Source of the DNA: Salinimonas lutimaris
GTDB taxonomy: Bacteria > Pseudomonadota > Gammaproteobacteria > Enterobacterales > Alteromonadaceae
Direction of reading: 5' to 3'
Length of the DNA: 64,000 nt
Assembly: GCF_005222225.1 (NCBI RefSeq)
Contig: NZ_CP036536.1
Coordinates: forward strand, 2,814,001-2,878,000
In this document: one piece after another, positions 55,670 to 64,000 of the stretch
How positions within the stretch are numbered: position 1 is the stretch's first letter
How the letters are laid out: each line of letters opens with the position of its first letter
Translations under genes and position numbers: made by a program
The notes under the pieces: generated by a model
What the model saw: the letters and a program-made list of their open reading frames with translations, nothing else
Database searches by the model: none
What the model was told of the DNA's origin: nothing

Positions 55670-57313
55670 TTACTCTCTTAGCGACAACACCACCTGCGCG
55701 CAGGTTCCGCCTTCCGTATAGGTGACCGAGCGACTCAGCTCAAAGATTAGCGACAGCCCACGGCCAAAAGTGACAAAATCCGCTTCCTGCTGCACATGGT
55801 CTAGATCAAAGCCTTTTCCGGAGTCTCGCATCACAATGGTTAAAAAGTTCTGGCCAGGTTTGTACAGTACCTGTACTTCGACGGTTGCCTCCCTCAGCTC
55901 TGCAAGGCGCTGCTCTCGTAAAGTGTAATACCGGGAAAAACCGTCTTCTTCACTTTTAATCCCTGAGTCCAGCCCCAGCACACCATGTTCCAGTGCATTA
56001 CTGTACAGCTCAGCCAGTACCGTGAAAAGTTTGCTTCTGACCATGGCCATTTCTGGCTGAGCGCACGCAATATCCACCAGCCGGGATATAACATCATCCC
56101 GGCGTAGTTGCTCACTGTGCAGCTGGGTACGAATATCAATCGGGAAAGGCGGCGTCTGAAGCGGTCCCATCTCCAGATTCATTGGCTTACAGGTAAAAAT
56201 AACGACAGTGATGTCATCGACCTGTTCATCCTGAGTCTGATAATCAATGGCTTTGTTGTATAAGGAGGTCGCCGTAAAATCATGACTGGCAAACCATAGC
56301 ACCACGCCATCTTCATCAAGCATGACATCGTTTTCATCAACAATTTCAATCAGCCCGTCAGTGTACAACAGCAGTTTGTCACCAGGGTCACATTCGATCG
56401 ATACACAGCGGTCTTCAAATTCATCGTCGTCCAGTATGCCCAGTGCCATGTGATTAGAGCCGTGAGTACTGATCCCCCCATTGACGCTTTTAACCAGCAT
56501 CTGGGGCATCCCACCGTGCCAGACCAAGTGCCGACACCCTGACTCATCAACTTCAGCTATAATCGCGGCAAAAAACATGTCTGCCGGTAGCAAATTCAGC
56601 AGAATGCTATTCAGCGCACGAGCCATTTGAGACACAGGCAAGCCCTTTTCGGCCATCGTCTGAAACGACCGGGCGACCGGTAGCATACCAATTGCCGACG
56701 CCAGGCCATGCCCCGTAAAATCGCCAATCAGATAATAGGCGCCCCCGGCCGGACTTTCCTGAGTTAAAAACACATCCCCATTGAACTGCGCTGCCGGTGA
56801 CAAATTGAAATCAAAGTGGCTGGCCAGTGGTTTTGAGTGATGAATAGCATTGGCAAAAATATGCTCAACAATACTGTGTTCCCGCTCAACCAGCTGCCGG
56901 TGCGTTAACAGCTCTTCGTTTTGCAGCTTAATCCGAATGCTGAGTGAACGAATCCGGGCATGAGCACGGATCTTGGCGGTCAGTACCAGTTTGTCAAAAG
57001 GCTTGGAAACAAAGTCATCGCCCCCCACTTCCAGACATTTAATGAGGCTGGCCCGATCTTCCAGTGAGGTAATGAAAATGATGGGCAGATAATTGTCAGC
57101 TGCCATTGCCTTTAGCTTAGGGGCAACCTCAAAGCCGGACATATCCGGCATCAGTACGTCCAGTAAAATCAAGTCCGGCCTGAGCTTTTCTGCCATTGCC
57201 AGGGCCTGACTCCCGCTGCCAGCCTCAAAACATTCTGTGTAGCCTTCCTGTTCCAGAATATTAGTCAGCAGAAAACAGTTCAGCGGCTCGTCATCAACAA
57301 TCAGAATTCGCAT
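55670..57313 (-). CDS. CrsR/HsbR-like response regulator: receiver, PP2C phosphatase, ATPase
   Basis: 547-residue partner-switch regulator. Receiver domain (1-120, phosphoacceptor Asp52), PP2C/SpoIIE phosphatase domain (about 175-375, NGDVF, GDFTGHGLASAIGMLP, DDITVVIF) and a C-terminal HATPase serine kinase/anti-sigma domain (LFTVLAELYSNALEHGVL). The same layout is known in Shewanella CrsR, which holds RpoS, and in Pseudomonas HsbR. The downstream partner here is inferred. I chose the ATG at 57313; a TTG three codons earlier overlaps the crsA-like stop. Confidence 0.87.
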   Translation of the reverse strand: MRILIVDDEPLNCFLLTNILEQEGYTECFEAGSGSQALAMAEKLRPDLILLDVLMPDMSGFEVAPKLKAMAADNYLPIIFITSLEDRASLIKCLEVGGDDFVSKPFDKLVLTAKIRAHARIRSLSIRIKLQNEELLTHRQLVEREHSIVEHIFANAIHHSKPLASHFDFNLSPAAQFNGDVFLTQESPAGGAYYLIGDFTGHGLASAIGMLPVARSFQTMAEKGLPVSQMARALNSILLNLLPADMFFAAIIAEVDESGCRHLVWHGGMPQMLVKSVNGGISTHGSNHMALGILDDDEFEDRCVSIECDPGDKLLLYTDGLIEIVDENDVMLDEDGVVLWFASHDFTATSLYNKAIDYQTQDEQVDDITVVIFTCKPMNLEMGPLQTPPFPIDIRTQLHSEQLRRDDVISRLVDIACAQPEMAMVRSKLFTVLAELYSNALEHGVLGLDSGIKSEEDGFSRYYTLREQRLAELREATVEVQVLYKPGQNFLTIVMRDSGKGFDLDHVQQEADFVTFGRGLSLIFELSRSVTYTEGGTCAQVVLSLRE

Positions 57314-57318
57314 AGTGA

Positions 57319-57624
57319 TCAACTAATGGCGAATTTTTTATCAAACCGGGAAATCTTCAGTATCCGGGCAACCTGTGGCCGGCAATTGGTAATTTTAAAC
57401 TCCGACACCTGTTCGGACATGGATTTTTGCATATTGAGCAGCATCCCCAATGCAGAGCTGTCCATATACTCGGTTTCAGCCAGATTAACCTCAATGACTT
57501 TCACGCTGGACGGCAGTTCGGCATAAGCCTGCCGAAAATCGTGCACTTTAGCAAAGTCGAATTTTTCATCCAGTGAAATCACCAGATGAGAGTCTTTATT
57601 GATGGTTTCAGTGTTAAGTCCCAT
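57319..57624 (-). CDS. STAS anti-sigma factor antagonist (CrsA/HsbA-like)
   Basis: 101-residue STAS domain protein. The switch serine lies in EYMDSSALGMLLNM (Ser56 or Ser57), in the usual D-S-S context. It would be phosphorylated by, and dephosphorylated by, the kinase/phosphatase encoded directly downstream, releasing or holding a sigma factor. Its stop lies six bases before the regulator ATG, so the two are co-expressed. Confidence 0.88.
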   Translation of the reverse strand: MGLNTETINKDSHLVISLDEKFDFAKVHDFRQAYAELPSSVKVIEVNLAETEYMDSSALGMLLNMQKSMSEQVSEFKITNCRPQVARILKISRFDKKFAIS

Positions 57625-57814
57625 GTTTTCTCCTGCTAATCGCGGGGTTAATCTCTACACCATGTTCGGCAAATCAGACACACTGATACAGGCCGCGCTT
57701 TTGATAAATATAGCAGTGAGTTAACAGCCCGCTATAAATTTTAGGGATTATTTTTTACCATAGTGCCCTATGTATCATATTCTGCCCAGGCAGATACCTA
57801 ATCAGGAAACGACA

Positions 57815-58138
57815 ATGCAGGATTCTAAACTGGTCTATAGTACCGATGGTGGCAAGATCACTCAGTCTGATAAACAGGAAACACGCTCGGTAACCAGTGA
57901 TGGCATAGTGCGTATAAGCCGTGAAACAAAAGGCCGCAAAGGAAAAGGGGTGTCTATTGTAAGTGGCCTGGATATGGACGCCAAAGCGCTTAAAACACTG
58001 TGTACTGAACTGAAGAAAAAGTGTGGCTGCGGTGGCGCGGTAAAGGAAGGCACAATCGAGGTACAGACCGACGATCGTGAAAAACTTAAAACACTACTGC
58101 AGACAAAGGGCTTTACGGTTAAACTGGCAGGCGGCTAA
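57815..58138 (+). CDS. SUI1/eIF1-family translation factor (YciH-like)
   Basis: 107-residue protein of the SUI1 family: VRISRETKGRKGKGVSIVSGL, then KKKCGCGGAVKEGTIEVQTD and REKLKTLLQTKGFTVKLAGG. E. coli YciH is a stress-linked translation factor with an eIF1-like fold. I chose the ATG at 57815, preceded by CAGGAAACG; the upstream extension has no conserved sequence. It is divergent from the CrsA-like gene. Confidence 0.92.
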   Translation: MQDSKLVYSTDGGKITQSDKQETRSVTSDGIVRISRETKGRKGKGVSIVSGLDMDAKALKTLCTELKKKCGCGGAVKEGTIEVQTDDREKLKTLLQTKGFTVKLAGG

Positions 58139-58203
58139 TTTAACAAAATTGGCTAAACTTACTCTTTAATTACATAACAAAAAATAGCAAGAGAGTTGTC
58201 AGT

Positions 58204-59004
58204 ATGGAAAAGCTATCTATTTCCGATCTTCATATTGTGCTGGTCGAGCCTTCCGATACCCAGCGAAAAATTATCACAACCTTGTTGTTAAAGGAAAACG
58301 TCAAGGAAATTGATCCGGTCAGTACGCTGGCCGAAGCCCGCACAGCAATTAAATCGCACGGCGCCGACCTTATTGTCAGTGCGATGTATTTTGAGGATGG
58401 CACTGCACTGGAGTTGCTGCAGTTTGTAAAGGAAAGCAGCGAGTTTGCCAGTGTACCATTTATGCTGGTGTCCAGCGAAAACCGCATGAGCAAACTGGAA
58501 CAGTTAAAGCAGGCCGGTGTAGCCGCCATTTTACCCAAGCCTTTTGAACCGCTACATTTATCCCGGGCGCTTAATGCATCGCTGGATCTGATAAACCACG
58601 ATGAGCTGGAACTGGATCTGTTTGATGTTCAGGATGTGCGTGTGCTGCTGGTCGATGACAGTCGTCTGGCCCGTAATCATATCCGCCGGGTGCTTGAAGG
58701 CATGGGGCTGAAAAAGATCAAAGAAGCAGAAAACGGCGCTACCGCGCTGACGCTTATCAAGGACGAACCGTTTGACCTGGTCGTTACCGACTACAATATG
58801 CCAGAAATGGATGGTCGGGAACTGTCTGAGTTTGTGCGGTTTAACCCTGAGACAGCCCATATCCCGATTATCATGGTAACCTCTGAGTCGGCCGACAGCG
58901 CCCACATGGCTAATATTCAGCAAACCGGGGTAAACGCTCTGTGTGACAAACCGTTTGAACCTAACGAAGTACGTGCCATGCTGGCGGCGTTATTGGGTGA
59001 GTGA
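58204..59004 (+). CDS. Tandem double receiver protein, first receiver degenerate
   Basis: 266 residues made of two receiver domains and no output domain. The second (145-266) is complete: VDDSRLARNHI, phosphoacceptor Asp196 in VVTDYNMPEMDG, and the switch lysine in CDKPFEP. The first (8-128) keeps the fold (LVEPSDTQRK and PKPFEP) but has Ala60 where the phosphoacceptor should be (LIVSAMYFEDG). It may act as a phosphate-shuttle or scaffold, possibly with the nearby CrsR-like regulator or the chemotaxis system. No cognate kinase is adjacent. Confidence 0.88.
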   Translation: MEKLSISDLHIVLVEPSDTQRKIITTLLLKENVKEIDPVSTLAEARTAIKSHGADLIVSAMYFEDGTALELLQFVKESSEFASVPFMLVSSENRMSKLEQLKQAGVAAILPKPFEPLHLSRALNASLDLINHDELELDLFDVQDVRVLLVDDSRLARNHIRRVLEGMGLKKIKEAENGATALTLIKDEPFDLVVTDYNMPEMDGRELSEFVRFNPETAHIPIIMVTSESADSAHMANIQQTGVNALCDKPFEPNEVRAMLAALLGE

Positions 59005-59103
59005 CGGAGATCAGGCAGGAAACAGGATTTAGGGCATAACATAGTTTTTCTGGACAGACCAGAACCCTGACCCACATTGGATTATGTCACTTGTAAAAAC
59101 TGG

Positions 59104-59132
59104 TTGACACAAGCCCACTGGCTGAATAAAGT
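59104..59132 (+). promoter_or_regulatory. Promoter of the pheA leader
   Basis: TTGACA, 17-base spacer, TAAAGT, just upstream of the Phe-rich leader peptide. Confidence 0.75.
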
Positions 59133-59140
59133 CCTATGTC

Positions 59141-59200
59141 ATGAAAACGAATATCTTACACACAGCCGCATTCTTTTTTGGTTTTATCACCTTCAACTGA
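59141..59200 (+). CDS. pheL: pheA leader peptide (PheL)
   Basis: 19-residue peptide MKTNILHTAAFFFGFITFN with five phenylalanines among residues 11-18. It ends 20 bases before an intrinsic terminator and is followed by pheA. This is the classic attenuation design: ribosome stalling at Phe codons when Phe-tRNA is scarce prevents the terminator. Confidence 0.88.
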   Translation: MKTNILHTAAFFFGFITFN

Positions 59201-59220
59201 GGGAGGATGCACCGTGTGTC

Positions 59221-59251
59221 AAAACCTCCCACCCGGGAGGTTTTTTTTTAT
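59221..59251 (+). terminator. pheA attenuator terminator
   Basis: A 10-bp stem AAAACCTCCC / GGGAGGTTTT with a four-base loop, followed by further T residues. The leader stop region GAGGGAGG (59199-59206) can pair with CCTCCC as the competing antiterminator. It ends 18 bases before the pheA ATG. Confidence 0.88.
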
Positions 59252-59269
59252 CACTGATGGGAAATCAAC

Positions 59270-60451
59270 ATGTCACAACCTGCTCTGGATGCGATTCGCA
59301 AACGCATTACTGAATTAGACAGCCAGCTGCTGAGCTTACTGGCTGAGCGTCGAAAGCTGACTAACGAGGTCGCTGAAACCAAAATTGCTAACCATATTCC
59401 GGTGCGGGATGTTAAACGTGAAGAACAGTTGCTGGTCAGACTAATCAAAGAAGGTCAGGAAGCAGGCCTTGATCCCCATTATGTCACACAGATTTTTCAT
59501 GTGGTCATTGAAGACTCGGTTCTTAATCAGCAAGCCCTTTTAGCAGCCAGAGCAAACCCGGGCAGCAGCCTGCCACTGAATCGGGTGGCTTTTTTGGGCG
59601 ACAAAGGATCTTATTCCTATCTGGCGACCCAGAAATATTTTTCCCGTCGGCCAGGTGAGCTTTTAGAAATGGGCTGCCAGAGCTTTGCTGAGATTATCCA
59701 AAAAGTAGAGCACGCCGAAGCCGACTATGCGGTTTTGCCAATAGAAAATACCACATCAGGCAGTATCAATGAGGTGTACGACCAGTTACAACATACTGAG
59801 CTGAGTATTATTGGTGAGCTGACCCACCCTATCCGCCATTGTCTGCTGGTTGCCACCAATACCAGCGTGGACAAAATCAAAACACTTTACGCGCACCCTC
59901 AGGTGTTTACTCAGTGCAGTCACTTTCTTGCCGAGCTGGGTAATGTGGAAGTTAAAACTATCGACAGCACGTCATCTGCCATGCTGACAGTCAGTGAACT
60001 GCAGCGGGATGATGTGGCGGCGATTGGCAGCGAGGCCGGTGGCTCTTTGTATGGTTTATCGACAATCAAATCAAACCTGGCAAATCAGAAAGAAAACCAC
60101 AGTCGCTTTATTGTAGTCGCCCGTAATCCGGTCAATGTACCGCTACAGGTGCCGGCTAAAACCACCCTGGTAATGTCTACGGTACAAAAACCCGGCTCGC
60201 TGGTAGAGGCACTGCTGGTGCTGCGCGAAAACGGTATTAACATGACCAAACTGGAGTCACGCCCGATAACCGGCAATCCGTGGGAAGAAATGTTCTACAT
60301 TGATGTGGAAGGCAATGTGCAGGACGGCCCGGTACAAACCGCCCTGGCCTCCCTGAAAAACATTACCCGCTATATCAAAGTACTGGGTTGCTATCCCAGC
60401 GAGGAAATCAGTCCTACCAAGGTAGCCGCTGCCAAAGCGATTACCGGGTAA
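59270..60451 (+). CDS. pheA: Bifunctional chorismate mutase/prephenate dehydratase
   Basis: P-protein of phenylalanine synthesis, 393 residues. AroQ chorismate mutase (1-90, IRKRITELDSQLLSLLAERR), prephenate dehydratase (about 105-285, FLGDKGSYSYLATQKYF, PIENTTSGSINEVYDQL), and a C-terminal ACT domain (about 300-380) with GSLV and ESRP, the sites for Phe feedback inhibition. Regulated by the Phe leader/attenuator just upstream. Confidence 0.97.
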   Translation: MSQPALDAIRKRITELDSQLLSLLAERRKLTNEVAETKIANHIPVRDVKREEQLLVRLIKEGQEAGLDPHYVTQIFHVVIEDSVLNQQALLAARANPGSSLPLNRVAFLGDKGSYSYLATQKYFSRRPGELLEMGCQSFAEIIQKVEHAEADYAVLPIENTTSGSINEVYDQLQHTELSIIGELTHPIRHCLLVATNTSVDKIKTLYAHPQVFTQCSHFLAELGNVEVKTIDSTSSAMLTVSELQRDDVAAIGSEAGGSLYGLSTIKSNLANQKENHSRFIVVARNPVNVPLQVPAKTTLVMSTVQKPGSLVEALLVLRENGINMTKLESRPITGNPWEEMFYIDVEGNVQDGPVQTALASLKNITRYIKVLGCYPSEEISPTKVAAAKAITG

Positions 60452-60496
60452 GCGAACTGCAAATGCGCTGTAAGTCAGTTTCTCTTACAGCGCATG

Positions 60497-62821
60497 TTAA
60501 ACCTTAAAACCAGCTACCAGTAATTGAGAAGAACTGGCCATGGCTGCCAGGTCCCGGGCTGCTGCTGTTGCCACCTGAGTCCCCTCGTCCAGTTCCTGTG
60601 ACATTTCAGCAATGCGGGTTACATTTTCACTTACACTGTTTGAAGTTACATCCTGCTGCTGTGTGGCTGACGCTACGCTATCAGCCATCGCCTGAACTTT
60701 CACGATGATCTGTGACAGCTCGTCCATTGCTGTAGTCACCAGATCCACCAGGTGAATTCCACCATCAGCGGCCATCGCGGCTTTTTCCATTTCTTTAACC
60801 GAGCGGGACGATGAAGCATTCATCCGCTCTACAATCTGAGCAATTTCCACCGTACTGGTCTGGGAACGCGTCGCCAGTGCCCGAACTTCGTCCGCGACGA
60901 CCGAGAATCCCCTGCCGGCTTCACCGGCTCTGGCCGCTTCTATCGCAGCGTTTAATGCCAGCAGATTAGTTTGGTCAGCAATTGAAGTAATATCATTTAG
61001 CAATGCATTAATTTGCTTTACTTCGGTCTGTAGCGCACCAATTACATCCCGGGATTGACCCAGTAATTCAACCAACAACTTAATGTTTCCGGCAGCCAGA
61101 CCAGCACGTTCCATGTTTTCTTTCAGGCTGTACATCGCGCTTTGCCCATGATCTCGGGTATCAACAGTTGAGCGGGCGACGTCGGCAATCGACATTGACA
61201 ATTCCTCGACCGAGGTCGCCACCATCTGGGTCTCGCCCAGTTGCTTTGACACATTCTCTGTACTTTGCAACATAACGCTGCTGAGCTCACCAGAGGCTTC
61301 GGAAAGACGGATGGCGTCCTGTTTAATTTTTTTGACGATATCCTGGATCTGACTAATAAAAACATTAAATGGGCGGATAATATTGTCGATTTCCTGTATT
61401 CCGGAGCTTTGCAGTCGGGTGGTAAGATCTCCTTTTCCACTGGCCAGTTCGCTACACGCCGAGCCCAGGCGTGTCAGCGGACGAATCAGTGAGTTAGCCT
61501 GCCACAAAGCGATTGCAACCGCTATGGTAACAATCACCACCAGCTCAATGCCCGTAGAAACCATTAATGTGGACTGTAACTGATAAGCGGGGGCCAACGC
61601 TTCAGCCACATCGATTTCAGCCATCAGCGCATAAGTATAGTTACCAAACTGAACAGGAAGATAAGCCGAAAAAACCTCTACATCCCGATAATCCAGTACA
61701 GTCTCAAAACCACTTTTTCCGGCTAGTGCATTTGTGCTACTCAGCGTATCCACGCTCTGTAAGCCCACAGAGGTGCCAGCATCCTGAATCTTCCTTGCGG
61801 TCTGTGGCATTTTGGGTGTGATAGCAGAAAGATATCCCTGCACATCCTCAATGAAAAACCGGCTTTCGGTGACCAGTAATCCATCTGGTGACACCAGATA
61901 GGTTTCACCGGAGTCACCAAATCCCCGTTCAGCCCACGCCTGCTCATTGGTCATAATAGTACTGATCCGGTCAATGGGTATCTGAAAAATCAGAATAGCA
62001 ACCCGCTGGCCACTGGCATTAGTGACGGGGGTGGCCAGAAAGCCGGCCAGTGCATCATAAGAAGGCAGATAAGTGGATAATTTGCTCACCACCACCTCAC
62101 CGGCATCCTGCACCTGCGTGGCCAGCGTAAATGCTTCTCCAATACCGGTACTGGCATAGGGTCCGGTACGCAGACTGGTCGCATAATCCAGCTCTTTATA
62201 CACACTATAGACAATGTCACCGGTCTGCGGGTCGGCAATAAAGATGTCGTAGTAACCAAAATCATTCAGAAACTGACGTATTTCACCATGATAGCGGCTA
62301 TGAACCGCAGCATAATCGGTGCCGTTATTCAGATTGGTCAGGTTATCCTTGGCGCCCAACTCATAACTTGAGCCGGCAATAAAATCGTATTGAAGTAAAC
62401 GAGACTTAGTCGATAAAGGGGCCAGCAGTCCAGCTGGATTCTCCAGTGCGTCCACATTGCGCGCCTGATAGGTCGAGGCAAAGGCATCGGTATAGTAACG
62501 GTTAAGCATACTGGCCTGTGTCTGCGTCAGACCTGGGCGCTGCTTTTCATAGTTACGAAAGGCCGGAATAAATTCCTGTGCGGCGTTACTGATTAATGAT
62601 GAGGAAGAAAAATTATTGATTTGCGCGCTGTTAAACGCCATGTAGTTGTCTATAGCCTGACGAGCCTGCACCGCCTGTTGGGTGAGTTTTTCTTTTGCCG
62701 ACTGCTCCAGAGCCTGGTGCGAGTTATTGACCGATACGTATAGAGAAACACTGGCCAGGGTGAGTACCGAAACTATAACCAGTGTGATAATTGCAATTAA
62801 TAAGCGGGTTTTTAACGTCAT
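60497..62821 (-). CDS. Methyl-accepting chemotaxis protein
   Basis: 774-residue transducer: TM1 (about 8-28), a long periplasmic sensor of dCache type (about 35-415, with [20 protein letters not shown]), TM2 (about 420-442), HAMP ([20 protein letters not shown]) and a signalling domain with the conserved hairpin tip [20 protein letters not shown] followed by [15 protein letters not shown]. There is no CheR-tethering pentapeptide at the C-terminus. The ligand is unknown. Single gene between pheA and tyrA. Confidence 0.94.
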   Translation of the reverse strand: MTLKTRLLIAIITLVIVSVLTLASVSLYVSVNNSHQALEQSAKEKLTQQAVQARQAIDNYMAFNSAQINNFSSSSLISNAAQEFIPAFRNYEKQRPGLTQTQASMLNRYYTDAFASTYQARNVDALENPAGLLAPLSTKSRLLQYDFIAGSSYELGAKDNLTNLNNGTDYAAVHSRYHGEIRQFLNDFGYYDIFIADPQTGDIVYSVYKELDYATSLRTGPYASTGIGEAFTLATQVQDAGEVVVSKLSTYLPSYDALAGFLATPVTNASGQRVAILIFQIPIDRISTIMTNEQAWAERGFGDSGETYLVSPDGLLVTESRFFIEDVQGYLSAITPKMPQTARKIQDAGTSVGLQSVDTLSSTNALAGKSGFETVLDYRDVEVFSAYLPVQFGNYTYALMAEIDVAEALAPAYQLQSTLMVSTGIELVVIVTIAVAIALWQANSLIRPLTRLGSACSELASGKGDLTTRLQSSGIQEIDNIIRPFNVFISQIQDIVKKIKQDAIRLSEASGELSSVMLQSTENVSKQLGETQMVATSVEELSMSIADVARSTVDTRDHGQSAMYSLKENMERAGLAAGNIKLLVELLGQSRDVIGALQTEVKQINALLNDITSIADQTNLLALNAAIEAARAGEAGRGFSVVADEVRALATRSQTSTVEIAQIVERMNASSSRSVKEMEKAAMAADGGIHLVDLVTTAMDELSQIIVKVQAMADSVASATQQQDVTSNSVSENVTRIAEMSQELDEGTQVATAAARDLAAMASSSQLLVAGFKV

Positions 62822-62913
62822 GTTGCCTCTTCCTACCCTGTTGACACCAAGCTTGCTGGGAAACCAGTGAGCGCCAACTAAAATTTAGTACAGAAAAAGG
62901 CAAAGCGCTGAAA

Positions 62914-64000
62914 TTATTTTCTTAGTAGATGACCATCATCCGCCTTTAGCAGTAGTTGCTTGCTGTCGGTAAGGCAGCGCTTGGCATAATCGCCAAACCA
63001 CTCGCCAACCCGGGCAAACTGTTCAGCAAAGGCCTCGCGGTCACCCGACTCCAGCAGTGACAGCGCGTGACCGAACCGCTCATGAAAGCGTCTTAATAAA
63101 GCAAAATTTGCTTCGTTATTAAAGATAATGTCGGCATACAGCGACGGAGCCTGGGCAAATAACCGTCCCACCATGGCCAGTTCGAGCCGGTAAATGGGGG
63201 AGCTGAACTGCGTCAGTGTTTCCAGATCCGGGTTTTCACCACGCAAATGTTCACCATAAACAAACGTATTGAAGTGTCGCATAACCTGTATAAATGCCAT
63301 GGCTTCATCATGTTCTTTGGCACTGCTGGGGTGAATTGTCGCGCCCCAGGTAATCATCTGGTCAATCAGCCAGGCATATGCATCACGGTTACGTCCGTCA
63401 CAGACTACCACCACCTGTTTAATCATACCTGGTGCATCCGGCCCGAACATAGGATGTAACCCTACTACAGGTCCACTATGTACCGCCAGCATCGCATTAA
63501 GCGGCTTTTCCTTCACACTGGTAATATCTGCCAGGATACAATCGTTTGGCAGCATAGACAGCTGTGCGATGACTTGCTCAGTCAGATTGATAGGCACCGC
63601 TACTATCACCATGTAGGCGGTACTTAGCACCTGATGCGCCTGACCGCTTTCCCAGTCTTCCTGTTCGACCACTACAGTGTTATAGCTGCTTTTTTCAAAC
63701 AGACGCACAAAGGCACTTCCCAGCGACCCACGCCCACCGATGACCACAATATTGCCCGCTTGCGGATTCACGCAGCGATAACGGGCGTTTTGGGTGTAAT
63801 AGGAGTCGCGCATCATACGGCGCAGTAAATCTTCAACTAATGCCGGTGATACTCCCTGAGCTTCGGCCTGTTCACGGCGCGACGCAATGAGTTGCTGTTC
63901 CCGTTCAGGAACATAAATAGGCATCCCGGTTTGGGCTTTGATCTGACCCACTTCCGTGGTGAGGGCGGAACGCTTGGCTAAAAGCTCAACGAGCTGGGAG
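62914..64000 (-). CDS. tyrA: Bifunctional chorismate mutase/prephenate dehydrogenase, 5' end outside window
   Basis: T-protein of tyrosine synthesis. The frame is open to the window end, where the chorismate mutase part is visible ([20 protein letters not shown], then [16 protein letters not shown]), so its first residues are missing. The dehydrogenase part has the NAD loop [23 protein letters not shown], and [11 protein letters not shown]. It is the partner of pheA in aromatic amino-acid synthesis; the two are convergent, with a chemoreceptor gene between them. Confidence 0.94.
   Translation of the reverse strand, partial: SQLVELLAKRSALTTEVGQIKAQTGMPIYVPEREQQLIASRREQAEAQGVSPALVEDLLRRMMRDSYYTQNARYRCVNPQAGNIVVIGGRGSLGSAFVRLFEKSSYNTVVVEQEDWESGQAHQVLSTAYMVIVAVPINLTEQVIAQLSMLPNDCILADITSVKEKPLNAMLAVHSGPVVGLHPMFGPDAPGMIKQVVVVCDGRNRDAYAWLIDQMITWGATIHPSSAKEHDEAMAFIQVMRHFNTFVYGEHLRGENPDLETLTQFSSPIYRLELAMVGRLFAQAPSLYADIIFNNEANFALLRRFHERFGHALSLLESGDREAFAEQFARVGEWFGDYAKRCLTDSKQLLLKADDGHLLRK

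Overview
The window looks like chromosome of a marine gammaproteobacterium, most likely Alteromonadaceae (Alteromonas/Salinimonas-like). The reasons are the order aspS-nudB-ruvCAB-ybgC-tolQRAB-pal-cpoB-tRNAs-nadA, a GlrK/QseG/GlrR set, a CrsR/CrsA-like RpoS-type partner switch, a VF530-type small protein, and moderate GC. The species call is inference from gene content and order; no database was searched.

Layout. 1-15.5 kb: end of a Ca/Na antiporter, asnS, a pqiABC lipid-transport operon, an RND efflux pair, GNAT and TetR genes, an M3 oligopeptidase lipoprotein and small proteins. 15.5-23.4 kb: acyl-CoA ligase, SDR, the folate-independent methionine synthase pair mesX-mesD, and a LysR regulator divergent from a secreted royal-jelly-type protein. 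23.6-28.4 kb: a patatin-like phospholipase, then an IclR-controlled cassette (AroE-like dehydrogenase plus a three-domain ABM-VOC-EthD fusion), then a decayed second copy of the patatin 3' end.

28.6-35.2 kb is a 6.6-kb integrative element in the 3' end of tRNA-Ser(GGA), bounded by 33-bp direct repeats. It carries a tyrosine integrase, serine recombinase, ParB-like protein, a six-unit 48-bp palindromic repeat array, an RNase HI-fold protein that has lost its catalytic aspartates, and an AT-rich orphan protein with a PD-(D/E)XK nuclease motif. A second copy of the integrase-side end lies just outside the left boundary, which suggests successive insertions at the same tRNA.

35.4-48 kb is core genome: nadA, a tRNA array (five Lys, two Tyr), the Tol-Pal operon, a probable unannotated small RNA between ybgC and ruvB, ruvCAB, nudB and aspS. 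48-64 kb: DUF72 protein, GlrR/QseG/GlrK, an EF-hand protein, a GGDEF-EAL protein, TerB, the CrsR/CrsA-like module, a SUI1 protein, a double receiver with one dead receiver, pheA with a Phe-rich leader and attenuator, a chemoreceptor, and tyrA running off the end.

The most novel material is the tRNA-Ser element (nuclease-like protein, RNase H pseudoenzyme and palindromic repeats), the IclR/AroE-like/triple-fusion cassette, and the putative small RNA.
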